Shown here: positions 50,701 to 63,813 of the stretch, one piece after another
Layout of the letters: each line of letters starts with the position of its first letter
Numbering within the stretch: position 1 is the stretch's first letter
The notes under the pieces: generated by a model
What the model saw: the letters and a program-made list of their open reading frames with translations, nothing else
Told to the model about the DNA's origin: nothing
Databases searched by the model: none
Source of the DNA: Tubiluchus corallicola
Taxonomy: Eukaryota > Priapulida > Priapulimorpha > Priapulimorphida > Tubiluchidae
Reading direction: 5' to 3'
DNA: 64,000 bases
Assembly (NCBI GenBank): GCA_030141605.1
Contig: JAQGDQ010000832.1
Span: 26,601-90,600 of the forward strand
Position numbers and translations under genes: made by a program

Positions 50701-53272
50701 GCATTTAATTTTAATAAATGATCTAGTACATGATTTTCATAGACTTTTTTAAAAGTATATTCCATTATATTGATGTTAAAGATAAGATTAAGTATGACTT
50801 AGAAGTAATTTAATGCACCATGTGCGCAATACCCAAGAATATACATCTGAGCCTCTGTTTGTTTGCAGTTGTTTAAGTCAGGTAAATGTCTGGTGGTTGA
50901 TACCCGAGCCCTATATTAAACGAATGTGTAAGTGGTAAGAAGAGTAATTATTGGGTGCAAGGCGGCCATCATAGAATATAGAAAAGAATAAGGAGTCACG
51001 ATATGAATCTGTACACAATGTACATAGATCTCGCAGTCGTCGTCTTTCCAAACGAGTGATTGCTTATTTGATTACTGCAAAGAGAGTCAAGACTGAAATT
51101 CACTGAACCACCTCTGGAATGATACAGTATTGTGCAGCGGTCGTGGCAGGCAGCGGAACACACATGTGTCATTTCGCCTTTGATTTCGCCAGTCGAGACA
51201 TCATCATTTCTGTTTACCATCATTCACAGTTTCTGCAAAGAGAGTCAAGACTGAAATTCACTGAACCTCCTCTGGAATGATACAGTATTGTGCAGCGGTC
51301 GTGGCAGGCGGCGGAACACACATGTGTCATTTCGCCAGTTGAGACATCATCATTTCTGTTTACCATCATTCACAGTGTGGTGGTGCAGCGATGCTGCCAA
51401 TGCTAGTTGATCGATTAAGAAAACATGAAATCAAATTTTATTTTTTAAACATTTAATTTAACACATTGGGACTCGTAACGCATTTATATGTGCGTAGTAA
51501 GTAGATTTGATTATTGTTAATGTGTGTTTATATAGGTTTTTTGCGCATATTTGTTATACTTTTTACCTTCTTTAGTAGGCTTTACGTATGCATAGGCAGA
51601 TCTCTATAGAATTAGAAATGTCGAAATGGAATTCTGCAAAAACAGAATTACAGCATTGCTGTAAGATTCCCTCACGTGGTGTGAAGCAGCACCAAGAAAC
51701 TTATGTAACTGCTACAGGTTTTGACTGCAAGACAATAAATCTTCACTTATGTCTAAGTTGCAGCTTAGTTATGTACAGCTGTTAGTGTTAGTGTAACACG
51801 TACAGTTTGCTTCCTTTCTATTTTTGTGTATAAACAAGAGCTATTGTTTCACAATGCACGTTTGTCTGACAGCCATGTAATAGTAGGGCTATAGTTCTGT
51901 ATGTTACATTGTCTAAATTTAGTTCATGTTAATCTTTCATTAAACTAAAACTGAAGTCAATGTCACTAATACCTTACAGCTCAAAAGTTTTCCTAGCTTT
52001 ACTGACAGTCAACTACAGTATCAGTTTGACATAACATAAACTTTAGTTTTATTTGTCTTCATACATTTTGTGCAGTCGTATAATACTTGGAAAAAAATTA
52101 AATACATTAATTGCACATTTAGGTTTTATAAGCTACTTGATATGACTTTTTAATACCACCAGTGTTGCAGTCAAAGATTTTTAACATTTTCCATAAACGA
52201 AACTGGAAAATATAGAAAATGTGTTACACTGCAGGTATTGTTGTTAGTTTTAATAGTTTATTTTAATTTGATAGTTGAATCTTCATAGTGGTAGTTCTGG
52301 TATTTGGTTCATCTTTGCTTGTTCATCCATTGTACAAAAACCAAACACCATAGTTGTTGGCTTAGCAGTTTTGTTTGTATATATTTATGTATGCTTAGAA
52401 GAAAGCAATAGTTTCCTGCATGAGCCAAGCTTACTTCCCTGCATGAGCCGAGCTTGCTGACCAAGGTTAAGCAATTCAATTGACACTTTGTGTTTCTTTA
52501 TATATAAACTTAGGTGACAAGCTAGCTGGTTTAGCTATGTGGATATAATTATATGAACAATTTGTTACAGTTTTCTGCATAGCAAAAAAAATTAACATTA
52601 ATACTTTGGCATAAAAGCATTACAATTGGAGCTTCTCGGCTGTGAATTGTTACAAGTGTTTACACTAATGTGACAGATCATGTGTAGAAATGTGGAATTT
52701 TAGCTTTGTAGTTCTTATTCGTGCTGTAAAATTGTTACTAGAATAGGTAGGCCTGCAAATTTTTTGTTGAAAAAGGAAAGAATTTTTTTTTGTATTGCAC
52801 TGTGAAAAATTCTATGCATTTTTCAGAAATACGTTTTAATAAAAAAATTGACATTTTGACTGTGTAATGTGGTTTGATAGATACGCAAAACTTTACACCG
52901 TAAATTTAACTAATACCAAGAGAAAAATTACAACATGCCAAGCTACACTTTTCAGTTTTGACAAATCTAATTGCTACTTTTGTTAAATTTTTAAGCATAG
53001 GTTTAAAATAGCTGATTTATCATGTTAAGTGAGCAAATTGTTATAGATAGAAATAAATACTATATAAATGTTGCCTGTTATTCTGCTTAAATTGCTTATG
53101 TTTGTGAATTTGCTAGTTATTGTATATATTATGACTAAATATAAATTTAGTTAAAATTAGTACATGTAGCAATATTCGTTTAATTGGTGAAATTATATTT
53201 TTAAAGTGGTTCACATTGCAGTTTTCTAGAAAACCTAAATGTATAACTTTTTTAGAATATACCAAGTAAACT
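50701..53272. other. Region upstream of hyccin
   Basis: It contains a 158-base tandem duplication (51075-51376) and a 23-base one (52415-52460). The rest is AT-rich. An acceptor-like TTTTTTAG at 53248-53255, just before the hyccin ATG, suggests that an untranslated first exon lies somewhere in this interval. No other coding segment is recognised. Confidence 0.45.
51075..51376. repeat. 158-base tandem duplication
   Basis: Copy 1 (51075-51232) and copy 2 (51233-51376) both begin CTGCAAAGAGAGTCAAGACT and end TTTACCATCATTCACAGT. Copy 2 lacks about a dozen bases in the TTTCGCC(TTTGATTTCGCC)AGT region, and there are only a few substitutions. High identity indicates a recent event. Confidence 0.92.
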
Positions 53273-56200
53273 ATGCAGAGGACTAGACCGTCACGAGCAG
53301 TGAAGGAATGGCTGTCAGATTATAAGGTAAGTTTCTATCAAACACAGAGATGCGCTGACTATTCAGATCGTGAAATTTTTACCCAGAATATCGATATAAA
53401 TATCCGATCCAGTAAACTTCAGTTGTAATCACTAATGGTGCATCTTGTAAAGACAAGACTAGCCAATTTTCTCTCTAACAGCAAACTCGTAAGCTTTGCA
53501 AGTTACTGTAAGCAAGTTAGTGCGAACTCTCTGACGGTTGCTGCAAGTTGATTTCCTGTAAGGTACTATTTAGTGTGAACGCCTCAGTGAGTTGCTCTGG
53601 ATACTTCTTACAGTGAACAGAGAAGAGAGTCTCTGCTCATGCTTACTGCTGGACAGTAACTCGCAGCGAGTTTAACTGTCCAGTCTGAATGTACTTGCGA
53701 GTTGCTTTGGCGAGTTTGCTCGGTGAGTTTTAGATTAGGTGAACTTCGGTTACTTAGCAGTTATTAGATTCAGTGAACTTAGGTAACTGAAGTTGCTTTT
53801 TTAATAATTGAGATATTCGCTGAAAATTATACTAAACAAACGGAACATTTCCCTATCATGCTTATAAAAAGGTATCCGGAAAAAAGGTGATAGCGAAGTG
53901 CGAGCACATCCCAACAGCCGACATTTTTCTTTTGTTTCTGTGTGATAATATAAAGAATACAAATTGGTACACAAGTCCTGTCAGTGCTCAATATCATGGC
54001 TGTGCTATATTATACACATTGAAATATATCATGAGAATTTGAGCTAGTAAACAATTATACTACTGCAGTTTTGCTTAAAGAGTGTTTGTATTTATTGCAC
54101 AAAATATTTTAAACAGCTTTTGAAAGAATTAAGGCTGCTTTTAAAATGCTTAACACCTTACTACATTTATAACAGTTACATAAAAACTCACAACAATTTT
54201 GAACAGGTCACCAGTCAGCATTAACTGAAAACGATAAAACATTAAAAAGTTTTTAATTCTTTTCAGTTGGAATTACAAGAAAATTTGGTTTGGTATTCCA
54301 ATTTAACTTGATATTTTATTCAAATTCAGTAACACTATCGTTCAATTAAGCTTCGCTTTCTTGTCATAAAAAAACATAAAAAAATTGGCTTTGGTTCTGT
54401 TGACAAAAATGTGCCTTTGGTGCACCTCTAATGTAACATGAGCGCTTCACCTATAGCTATCAGTTTACGTGTCAAAAAATTAACAAGTAATTTTGTCCTG
54501 TATAAATTACATCAAAAAGTAAGAAGGAATATGCATGTAGTATGACAAAATTAAAGTCTAATTCAAAACTAATAATATTCATATGCATTACAAAGATTGA
54601 TAATTCAACAAAATTTGCAATTTACATAATTCTACTATATATTCTAAAGCTAGTGATCAGTGCTTTATCATAATCAATTTTGTGCAAAATCTGTTTAAAT
54701 TGGCTTTGTTTGGTAATAGACACATAGAAATATACTAGAATATATTTGAAATAAGGCGAGTGAAAGATTAAAGAAAAAATGGAAGGCTGCAAGGTGACGT
54801 AACAGTTGTTAAAGTGCAATAACAGCAGAGAAGCGGATAGCATATAAAAACGAGGAGATACAGAGAAGAAGAAACAAATGGGAGGACTGTTATGTGTTAC
54901 AAAATTCTCATTTGAGATGCTAAAGGGGTGGAAGGCTGTAAAGTCAACTTGTAATCCTTATGCAGTACTAAATAATTAGAGACGTATAAAGCACTTCAGT
55001 AAGTTATATATAAATACGTGTTATGCATACCATCAATATAATTCAGAAGTATCTTAAAAATTCTAAGCGAATTTCTCAAATTGTAGTAATGCTTTTCATG
55101 TCTTATCTTTTTCTCTGTCAAGTAGTTGGATGAAATATCAGGCCTGTTCTTAATAAAACTGAGTCATGAGTGATAAACTGCTCAGGACAGCATTGCTGCA
55201 ACTATAACATCAGTTTTTGTGGCATAATTATGTACATAATTTTGCTTGCACATAGAATGACAAATAGATACTATTTGTTAACACACACTGACTAGTTATT
55301 CATAGTTCTCTATCATTACGACTATAAATAACTTTACTCGCTATAATAACATATTGTCCCACACATTTTTAAATGCTCACATGATGTTACCCAACTCTGT
55401 TTGTTCATCGTACTATTTTCATATATTTGCTATCATTCTTTTCGTGTCATTTACAACATCGTCTCTCTTGCTTAATATTTTTGTCTTCATTCAGTATTTG
55501 TCTGTCCTTTCCAGCTTCACTGTTGTTACTGGGAACTTTGTGAGCTGCAAAAGTTTAACACAAATGCCATTAGTGATTTACACGCATTTTATAGCATATA
55601 GCTAATACAAGGCTGATATAGTACAGCGTATGTCAAAATTTATAAGCTATTACACAAATTTATGTTTAGATTCAGAACATTAGCAGAACTTTATGTTGTC
55701 ATGATTATTTTTCACAAAATGTCGTGCGAAATTTGTCCGATGTGACAATTTTTATTCTAAATACTGTAAACATTAAAGTGGATTGTCCGGTCTGTTATTT
55801 TTTCTATACATTTTATCAATCAAGCAGTATCACACAACATTCTTTTTCTTTCATTTTTATTTATTTACAAAATTACATGATTTCGTATAAAATATTCTTT
55901 TTCTTGAATATGAAATGCATTGAGAAGTGTGTTATTAGAGTTGTGAGGACATATTATATATTAAAGTTGAGAAAGTGTGCGTACTCAGTTATACAATCTA
56001 TAGCTATTTTTGAGCTTTTTTCTGGCTTACATTTCCTATTTGTTTAATAATGCTCATGTAATGGTTCTTTTTGTTTAAACTTCTTAACCTCATTTCTAAT
56101 AAGGCTATACATAAATTTTTTTGAAGAAATCCTGACTGTATTTATGATTCCATTGTCAGCATTTGTCTGAACAAATCGTAAGCATGGTAATATACTAGTG

Positions 56201-59200
56201 TGATAAGCTTGAGCCAAATTTTGCATTAACTTGTTAAAAGAAAAATCCAAGTCTTTCGGGAAGTTCAGCTTATTTTATCATTTGAGAAAAATGTTAGAAA
56301 GTTTCACCAATAAAATTGTCAAGCTACTCGTGTAATTAATAAAATCAATTTAAAGTTGCAATTATTTCGCGCTTGGGCACACTCATTTTGAACACAAAAT
56401 GTCGTCATCCATTTACTATGGAGTACAACAATTATCAGGTCAGATGCTTATGTTTTTGCAGCTGCAGTTACTATTGTCAACTACAGCAATTCAAAACATT
56501 TGACAAGAGATTTTTAATACTATTTTTGCATTATGGTTAATCCCATTGCCCACTACATAATGAAAACCAGTTACTGACAATAAATAACACTCTCCAACTA
56601 GTTAGGCTAGTTAACCCCGACAAAGTAATGTAATAATTATTTTAACTAGCTAAAACTGAGCTTTGTAAGCTAAGTAACCCACCTGGCACATATTGTTTAC
56701 TTACAGCTTCGTAAAATTCCATGCTTACCTATAATTATATCATGTGTAGTACTTATGTATTTTGGGGTATAAACCTGTGGTCTGTGGATGAAAGCTATAT
56801 AAGCACTTTAAATTGTTGGTAATTGATCTGACGACTAATTTTTTACATAAACACAGTTAAATACAAAGATTTTATCAACTAGAATAGCTGAATTTCTGAC
56901 CATCAACTACAAGTTGATAACTACAAACTGCAGAAGTTTTGTTACACGTGCCATCCACCAGCTTATGTCATTTTATTCAAATATGCCTACGGCAAAGTTC
57001 GTTTGGCAGGAGATAAGAATGATTTAAATTTCTTTTGCATTTTTAAACGAGACATTTTATGCACATATATTGTGTGGTAATTTCAATGAGTCTAAGTGTA
57101 CATTATTTTAAATACAATGAATGTAACTATTGCAATTTCATTATATTGTGGCATTTGTTGTATGCATGTATAATTTTCTTGGTTCCCCATTTGGGGAACC
57201 ACTTTTCAAATTCAGCCATTGTTATAGTGGTCAGGTAGTTACTCGTCAGGTAGTCCATCATCAGTGCAATTGCAATAAAGATTAGAGAGTTAGGACTAAG
57301 CACAAATCACATAATGAAATTGGGTTGTATTGTGAGCCATGTGTGTAACAAATAAAACCCACTTGGGAATTTTTATATGCTATCCTTTGTCTAAAGGTGT
57401 TCTTGTTGGCTAATATTGAACTACGCACCTAATGCCAGAAATAAATCATTGATGTTTTCTCCCGTTTTTGCGGAGGTCTCAGCAAATAGCAGATCCCTTT
57501 CTTCCGCAAGCTGTTTGCCATCCTAAATATTTGAAAAACATTAATCAATAAATCACTCTACTGTTGTATTTGATCCAGAGAAACTGGGTTGAGAAAATAC
57601 ATCAAATTGAAGTAATTCTTAGAAGCATATTACAGCATGTTTGTAAAAGCAAGTCTAACGATCAGTAAGGAACATTTTAGTGTCATAGTATTACTTGGTT
57701 CTACGCAAATAGTACATCGTCTTTTGATCTTTTGTATGTTCTTTTGCCTTGACTGGAACTTTTTTATTTCTCATTTGCATTTTTAAGTTACATGACTGGT
57801 ATTTTGTAAAAATGCACTCCAAAGTTGCGCAAATATTGAAAGTTATTGATCAGAATTGTCCTCCATGTGAAATCCCGTTTCTGTTTTGATAGGAAAATAC
57901 TTATTTTGAATGAAACTATTTTTAACTCTCGTCACAGCATTAAAAACTTGTATATTATTTCACATGTATGTGAAATATATTATTCTGTTTGTCATCTGTT
58001 TACCTGATATTCAACCATCCTGCAGTCAGCAATATCTTTCTTATTTCCAACTAGAGCAATAACTATTTCTGCGCTGGCCTTTTTTTGAACTTCATCAATC
58101 CATGCTTTTGCAATTTTGAATGATGTCTGTAAAAAATGGCTAAAAAGCTATACTAAAAAGGTTGATATTTTTTTACATCACCAGATTGTGAACTTTGATT
58201 TGCTTAAGAACCATTGTTTTTGAAAACAGCGTAAATAATCAAAGTTCCACAGATTTTTGAGTGTTGTAAAAACAATATTGAATACCATGTTTGTTATGTC
58301 ATATACAATCAATGCAGCATGTGCCCCTCTGTAGTACATAGGTGCTAAAGAGTTGTATCTCTCCTGTCCTGCTGTGTCCCATATCTCAAATCTTACTGTG
58401 CAGTCATCCATGTTTATGTTTCTTGCTGAATATACAGTGGAAGTCGTTACTGTTTGTGTTGAAAACTGTGCTGAAAAATAAAATCAATTGAGGAACAAAC
58501 GATGATGAGTCTGTATCCTTGCGCTGCCTTCAAGTAAACATTTCTGGACAACATTTGGCTAGTTTCCATTGAAGTTTTCTAAAAAAAATTAGATGATTAC
58601 TAAAGATAAGTAAAATTTGATTATTTTTTCATTCTTAACAAAGTGTGCAGTTTTATTTAGATTGCATTAATTATTTTTAAATTTGCTTCTTTTCAACATC
58701 TGTTAAATTTTCAACTTTCTTCTTTTACAGTCCACATGAAGTCAAATTCAAGTAACTGTTTTTGTAGATCACATACCAGTTCCTGCTTTTGAGCAGATAA
58801 TTAGCTCCATTGGTCACATGTAAATTAGGCTACACCTTTTTATCTGACCACGACTAGAAAGTTCACAAAAAAAAACAAAATTGCACATGGTTTTTTCCTC
58901 AATTTCTATTTAATGACATAGTTCAATGTATATTTAACTAACAGTGCATATATTGTTTCAAAATGAGATGATTTCCTTACCTCCTATAGTAGGTTCTAGG
59001 TTTTCCTGAAAATAGCCTTTGGTGAATCTCAACACCAGGCTAGTTTTTCCTGTACCACTTTGACCAAGCTGCACCAATTTGATTTGCTTCATTTTTAATG
59101 GCTGAGATACCCGTTTTACCTGCTAGATTTTCTTTCCCTTCGTCATTACCATTTCATTGTACACGTTATTCACAACATTATGAAATCTGAATGTTTTCGG

Positions 59201-62200
59201 CTTTAGTCATGTTTAAATTTATTTTCTTTGGTTTATTCTAGTCTGCCTTTAACCCTAATGTTCCAATATTTGACAAATTAACCCTCTGTTGTTTTCTTTA
59301 AAGAGTGGAATAAATCACCTTTATGTCTTTTCGTGTTAGCACAACATTAATGCTTGAAAACTGGTTGAATAACATTTACAATAGTTTACTCATTCAGCGA
59401 AATACACTTAAAACACTCTGAACTGCTATAAATACACTAGGGAATTTCACTTGTTTGAAAATTGACGCACATGAGTAATGTGCCAGCACAACCTAAAGTT
59501 TCGTTTTGTACACAGTATACCACCCAAAGTACAAAACTAAAGTACATATCAATATTTGCATTCTGTCAGTAATTTATAGAAACACTGCTTGATCAAGACA
59601 AGTCACTAATAATTATGATGATATTTTTACCATCACTTTTCCCAACCATTTTAAACAGATTTTTATTTGTTTGGTTTTGTTGTTGTTTGTTAGTTTATCT
59701 CTTTGCTATTCGACATTTCTTCCATTTGTGTGTTTGCTTTTCTATTTGTTTACTGGCTCATTCGTATATACAAAACCAGTTTATTTTTGTACCTCTAGAA
59801 GCTTATTTTAATTGGTTTTTAGCATATTGATTGAGGGCAGCCACGTGTGTGGAATTTAAGAAATCGGCTAGAATGAACGGCTGTGTAAATTATTTGCAGT
59901 TTGTTTCATTTCACAGCAGCAGATCTACAGCTAACTGAAAATTTATTGTATTATTATTTACAGGCGTTATCTTCTGATGAATTACAAGTATTTGGTGAAA
60001 CAATAACAAATAATGAAAAACTTATTGCTGGCCTCACAGAAATTCTGTTTGATCTGGACAGCGAGGTAAAGACAGCCACATCGTTTATCCATTTCACATA
60101 TTTGTCGCCAAGGACGATGTGCTACATTCAAATAAAACATGTATAAACAGCCAATAATCTGCAAGTAATGGCTACTTTATTTTGTATATTTATATGTGTT
60201 TTGTGAAAACGTCCATGTGATTTTTGTGCTGCTCGATAATACGAAATGAAAGTTGAGTTTGTATTGATGTTTAAATACTGTATCATTTGACTTGCAGATT
60301 ATAATTTTAATAACCTTTTATACATATAGAGAAACCTTAATTTTTACCACGCTTGGCGTCAGTATTTGTCGTGTATTCAGCTGTTACGTCAGCTATTAGT
60401 AATTTGATATGTTGAAGAATTTTAACTCAGTACATTGATTTTTTTTCAGGTGATGGGCCCTGTATGTCATCAGTTGTTTGATTTATACAGAAGTCCAGAA
60501 ATTTCACTAAGGAGGTTTGCTATGCAGTTTATACCTTCACTTATCCATGTTTACCTAGAAGCTGTTTCTAGTAACAACAAGGATTCATCTAGTAGTATTG
60601 AAACTTTACTATTAGGCATTTATAATCTTGTAAGTATTTATTGTTTTTTATATTGAGACATAGTTTAACTTTGTTTTTACATTAAACTGGAAAGCTTTGA
60701 GTGTATCCTGTCGTGTTATCTGTTTTGCCTCGTATTAGGTCATCTGGAATTTTGAAAAGGGGTTACTGTTATTGCTTTAACAAGAATTTAACACAAGGTT
60801 GATTCTGATGATCAACATCAAAGCTGAAGTCATCCTCCGATTATTAGAGAAATGCATAGAAATGTATCTTCCCATTTCATCGCCAGCATTTGTAGAAAAA
60901 CATTGTACTTATTGGGACAAAATTAAACCCTGAGCTTCACTATAAGCTCAAAGTGTCCTCCCCTCACCTGAAAAGTTACTTGATCCATGGACAGGCCCAG
61001 GAAGCTTTGCTTATAGATCTATTGCTTTTGTAGATTGGCCAGATTATTTTCAGTTTTTTTATGGAATTACAAAAAACGTTAGTTAAAATCAAACGTGAAA
61101 AGAGCCCTTCAAACAATTTATACTAATAGAAACTTGTTTATTCAATTTTTAAAATAATTGATTCAGTTATATTTACCAGTTGATGTTAAGCTGTTAATGA
61201 TTATAGTCTGTGTATACATGACTCGTTGACTAATTATCATTGTAGGTGGTCAGTAAAAATGGGTCATCAACCAAATCAACATTCCGGATACCAGTTCTTT
61301 CACAACCTTCAGTTTATCATGAAGTAAGTTTTAGGGTATTACCATGTTGTAGTGGATAAGCATTTTCATATTTCAAATATAATTTCTTTGTTTTTCCAAC
61401 TATGTCTTGACATTAAGCATATAACTAATTAGAACAAAGTGTAATCAGTTGTTATCGAGTGTTTTCTGTAGTTATGTTATGTTCATTTATTATTTGTGTC
61501 TAGTTAGTATTAAGAACTAATCTCAAACGTACCATTATTGTTATTTATGAAATCTCAAAATTGTGCTATCAAGTGGACATTGCGGATGACAGTATGCTGT
61601 TAAATTATTAAGAGCACATTTTTCTTGCCATCAATTTAGTTAAATTCTTCTGCTAGAAAATATAACGTTTCTCATTTGATTATGGCACTTATGATGGCAT
61701 AATAAATTTTTAACTCGATGCGTGCTGGAGCAGTTTTTATGAGTTACATGACTTTGTTAAGGAGGAATTACTTAATACAGTAGGTGCCGCTTAATATACT
61801 CACGGTTAATAGACTAAATCACTTAACTGACTCAAACGCCTGGAACAGACCGCTTCTATTCAAATATACAACCTCTGAGCGAGAAAATTAGGCAGCCGAC
61901 TTTGAAGGAATTTTTGTAATTTTTCCAAATAAACAGACTTAGAAAAGTCAGTGATTTAGAAAAGTATACTTTTTAATTTATTGCTTATTCACTTATATAA
62001 ATTAATATTGTAAAATATTGTTTCTAATTTTTAAGCGCACAAAGGAATTTAGGCATTACTTCGTTTCTAAAATTCATTAAAACCTTTGCAGTGCATCATA
62101 AGCTAATGATGACTCATACTTCTGTAATACGACACCCATCGGTTAATAGGTTCAGTCGGTTATCTGAGTCAAAGCACGTCGGTCCCAAAGTGAGTCTATT

Positions 62201-63813
62201 AAGCGGTGTCTACTGTAGTAGGAATTAAAGTGGTTCTACATCTACTTATATGAATAATAGATAAAACAAAAAATAAATAAATAAAAATAGACGAATTCGT
62301 TTCTTGTATTTATGAGTCAATTTAAAACAGTGATTGCTTAATTTTTCTGCTTAATAACGAAACTCTCGTAAAAACTGGTTTGGTTAGCTTAAAATTTCCA
62401 AATGAATTTTGCATTGTGTCACATGAACTTATCACAGACTTGCATTTAGAATTTTTTCAAATCTTACAGAAAATAGCAGCTGAGCCTGGTACTCTCACAG
62501 AACATGCTTTATCTAGATACGAACAAAAGGAGCCACGAATAGTGACTCTTAAATCATTTCCTGTGATTGAAAATATTACTGCTAGCAGCAGGTAAGTGCT
62601 TAGGTGTAAAAACCAGTTCTGTTATCTTGATACCTTTTCATTTAATCTAAAAACAAGTTTCAGTACATCAACATGCTAAAGTGTTTTAACAAATATTAAC
62701 CCAAAAATAAACAGTTTGTCTACCAATCATCAGAATACTCTTTAACTATTAATTGCTAGGGTATTACAAATATTTGTGGTCTTGATTTTTGAGAATAATA
62801 GTTAATAATGGAATAAACGACAGTTATGGAAATTTTTGATACCAATTTAACTGAAAGAAAAGAAATGTGAAACCTCAGTACTAAATTTGGATTTACCAGC
62901 CTTTTCAAGTGTTAGTTTGCTCATGCTAAAGCCATAGCTAATTAGATTATTTTTTGTTATCAATTTAGACTCTGGAATGATCCATCAGTAATTAAATAAT
63001 TATTTTTGAAATATTTTAAGCCATTCACTTTTGCAATAAATTGGGTATACTTTCAATCTGGAAAATTGTTCAACTACATTTATTTACACTTGGTGAAGAA
63101 TTGCGGCCTTTTCACTTTTCTTAGTGATGCTACTTGAGAATGATATGTCTATATTTGTTTAGGTTCTTAATTTTATCCAAGCTGTTAGACTGTTATTATT
63201 CTGACATCAGTAATATGACATCAGATTCCTTTCATTCTTTGTGCCACATGGCTACAAGGTATGCAAGCTTAATTTTACCGACTATTTTTTGAGGTTGAGA
63301 TATATTTGAGACTCTTATTTGAGTAGATAAGTAAATATAGATGTAAACAACAGAACTGAAAATGTGTAATGCACGTGAGCTGAACAGCTCTGATTTTTTG
63401 CGAAGACGAACCTCATACATTTTCACACTTACATACTTCCATATAAGACTTTATTATAGACATTTGTATCCTAGCGGTTTCATTTCTTTTTGTAAATAGA
63501 ACTTGTGGTTTTTATTGAACTTTAGAGCCATTGTTAAACATCTGTTTTTTGCAGAGTGTCATTGCCAGGGGGAAATGCCGGTGCAAGCCTGTCAAATAGT
63601 AAGCTGTCTTCTAAGTGACTTGCTGTATGTTTTTCTTTCTTTATCCCTGCTTTATTGTAGGCTTACAGATCTATGCAGCAGATTGCCGATGCCAGGGAAC
63701 AATTTCCATCTTTTTGTATTCCAATGGTTTTGCTTGCTGCAACTATCAGCAATAATGTTCCTGGCACTGAATTCTCTCTCGGTGCTGACACAGCTCTTAA
63801 TGAAATTGCTGAG
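53273..63813 (+). CDS. FAM126A: Hyccin (FAM126 family), 5' part; gene continues past the window
   Basis: The coding exons are 53273-53326, 59964-60065, 60450-60629, 61246-61323, 62470-62591, 63163-63258 and 63669-63813. Phases agree and they give 259 residues. The start [18 protein letters not shown], then [20 protein letters not shown] (from residue 55), [10 protein letters not shown] and [14 protein letters not shown] match the N-terminal helical domain of vertebrate hyccin. Hyccin stabilises the TTC7-EFR3-PI4-kinase III alpha complex that makes PI4P at the plasma membrane. From about residue 139 the sequence diverges from vertebrate hyccin. The last exon is assigned by phase and open frame, with acceptor CTTACAG at 63662-63668. 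The next exon, near 63972, is unresolved: the simplest phase-0 reading meets TAG at 63981. Intron 1 (6.6 kb) contains a complete Rab-like gene on the other strand. Confidence 0.85.
53400..53775. repeat. Hairpin-containing repeat in hyccin intron 1
   Basis: At 53649-53683 an inverted repeat CTGGACAGTAACTCG / CGAGTTTAACTGTCCAG forms a near-perfect stem with a two-base bulge. Around it, the words GTGAACTT, GAGTTGCT and AAGTTACTG recur, typical of a MITE. No target duplication was found. Confidence 0.45.
55447..59092 (-). CDS. Rab5-like small GTPase, 5 exons, nested in hyccin intron 1
   Basis: The exons (minus) are 59092-58981, 58470-58286, 58126-58004, 57522-57429 and 55544-55447. Phases agree; 612 nt encode 203 residues. 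All G-box motifs are present: P-loop GQSGTGKT (10-17), switch I T35, WDTAGQE (68-74, with the catalytic glutamine), NKKD (127-130) and ETSAK (155-159). [19 protein letters not shown] and the C-terminus ERRCCK, with two prenylatable cysteines, place it in the Rab5 group, where GTP-bound Rab5 drives early-endosome fusion and PI3P production. It differs from canonical Rab5 by lacking the N-terminal extension. It also has about 12 extra residues (46-57) between the TQTV strand and [12 protein letters not shown], and NKKD where NKAD is usual. An in-frame alternative acceptor at 58425 would remove residues 38-52. It may be a diverged paralogue (Rab5/22/31 group); I give no symbol for that reason. 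Confidence 0.9.
57181..57200. repeat. Perfect 20-base inverted repeat
   Basis: GGTTCCCCATTTGGGGAACC is a 9-base stem with a 2-base loop. It lies in the last intron of the Rab-like gene and in hyccin intron 1. Its function is unknown. Confidence 0.7.
61778..62215. mobile_element. Tigger/pogo-like MITE, 438 bases, intact ends and TA duplication
   Basis: The left end CAGTAGGTGCCGCTTAATAT pairs with the right end (reverse complement CAGTAGACACCGCTTAATAG). TA flanks both sides (61776-61777 and 62216-62217). The right 230 bases, reverse-complemented, match the Tigger fragment at 2628-2860, so this is an internally deleted derivative of the same family. It lies in hyccin intron 4. Confidence 0.88.

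Noticed and set aside
51075-51376. Repeats considered as a CRISPR-like array
   Set aside because: There are only two long tandem copies with no spacers, and the genome is eukaryotic.
56044-56250. 68-codon minus-strand open frame in the last Rab intron
   Set aside because: No recognisable motif, and it lies between two phase-matched Rab exons. It is treated as chance.
56400-56445. Minus-strand NCCTP-stop as the Rab C-terminus
   Set aside because: There is no acceptor upstream and an in-frame TGA lies directly before it. The exon at 55544-55447 has an acceptor, the right phase and a CCK ending.
63555-63598. Possible extra hyccin exon reading [15 protein letters not shown]
   Set aside because: It has good-looking splice sites, but its phase forces the following exon into a frame with an early stop. 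Skipping it and using the acceptor at 63668 restores the long open frame.
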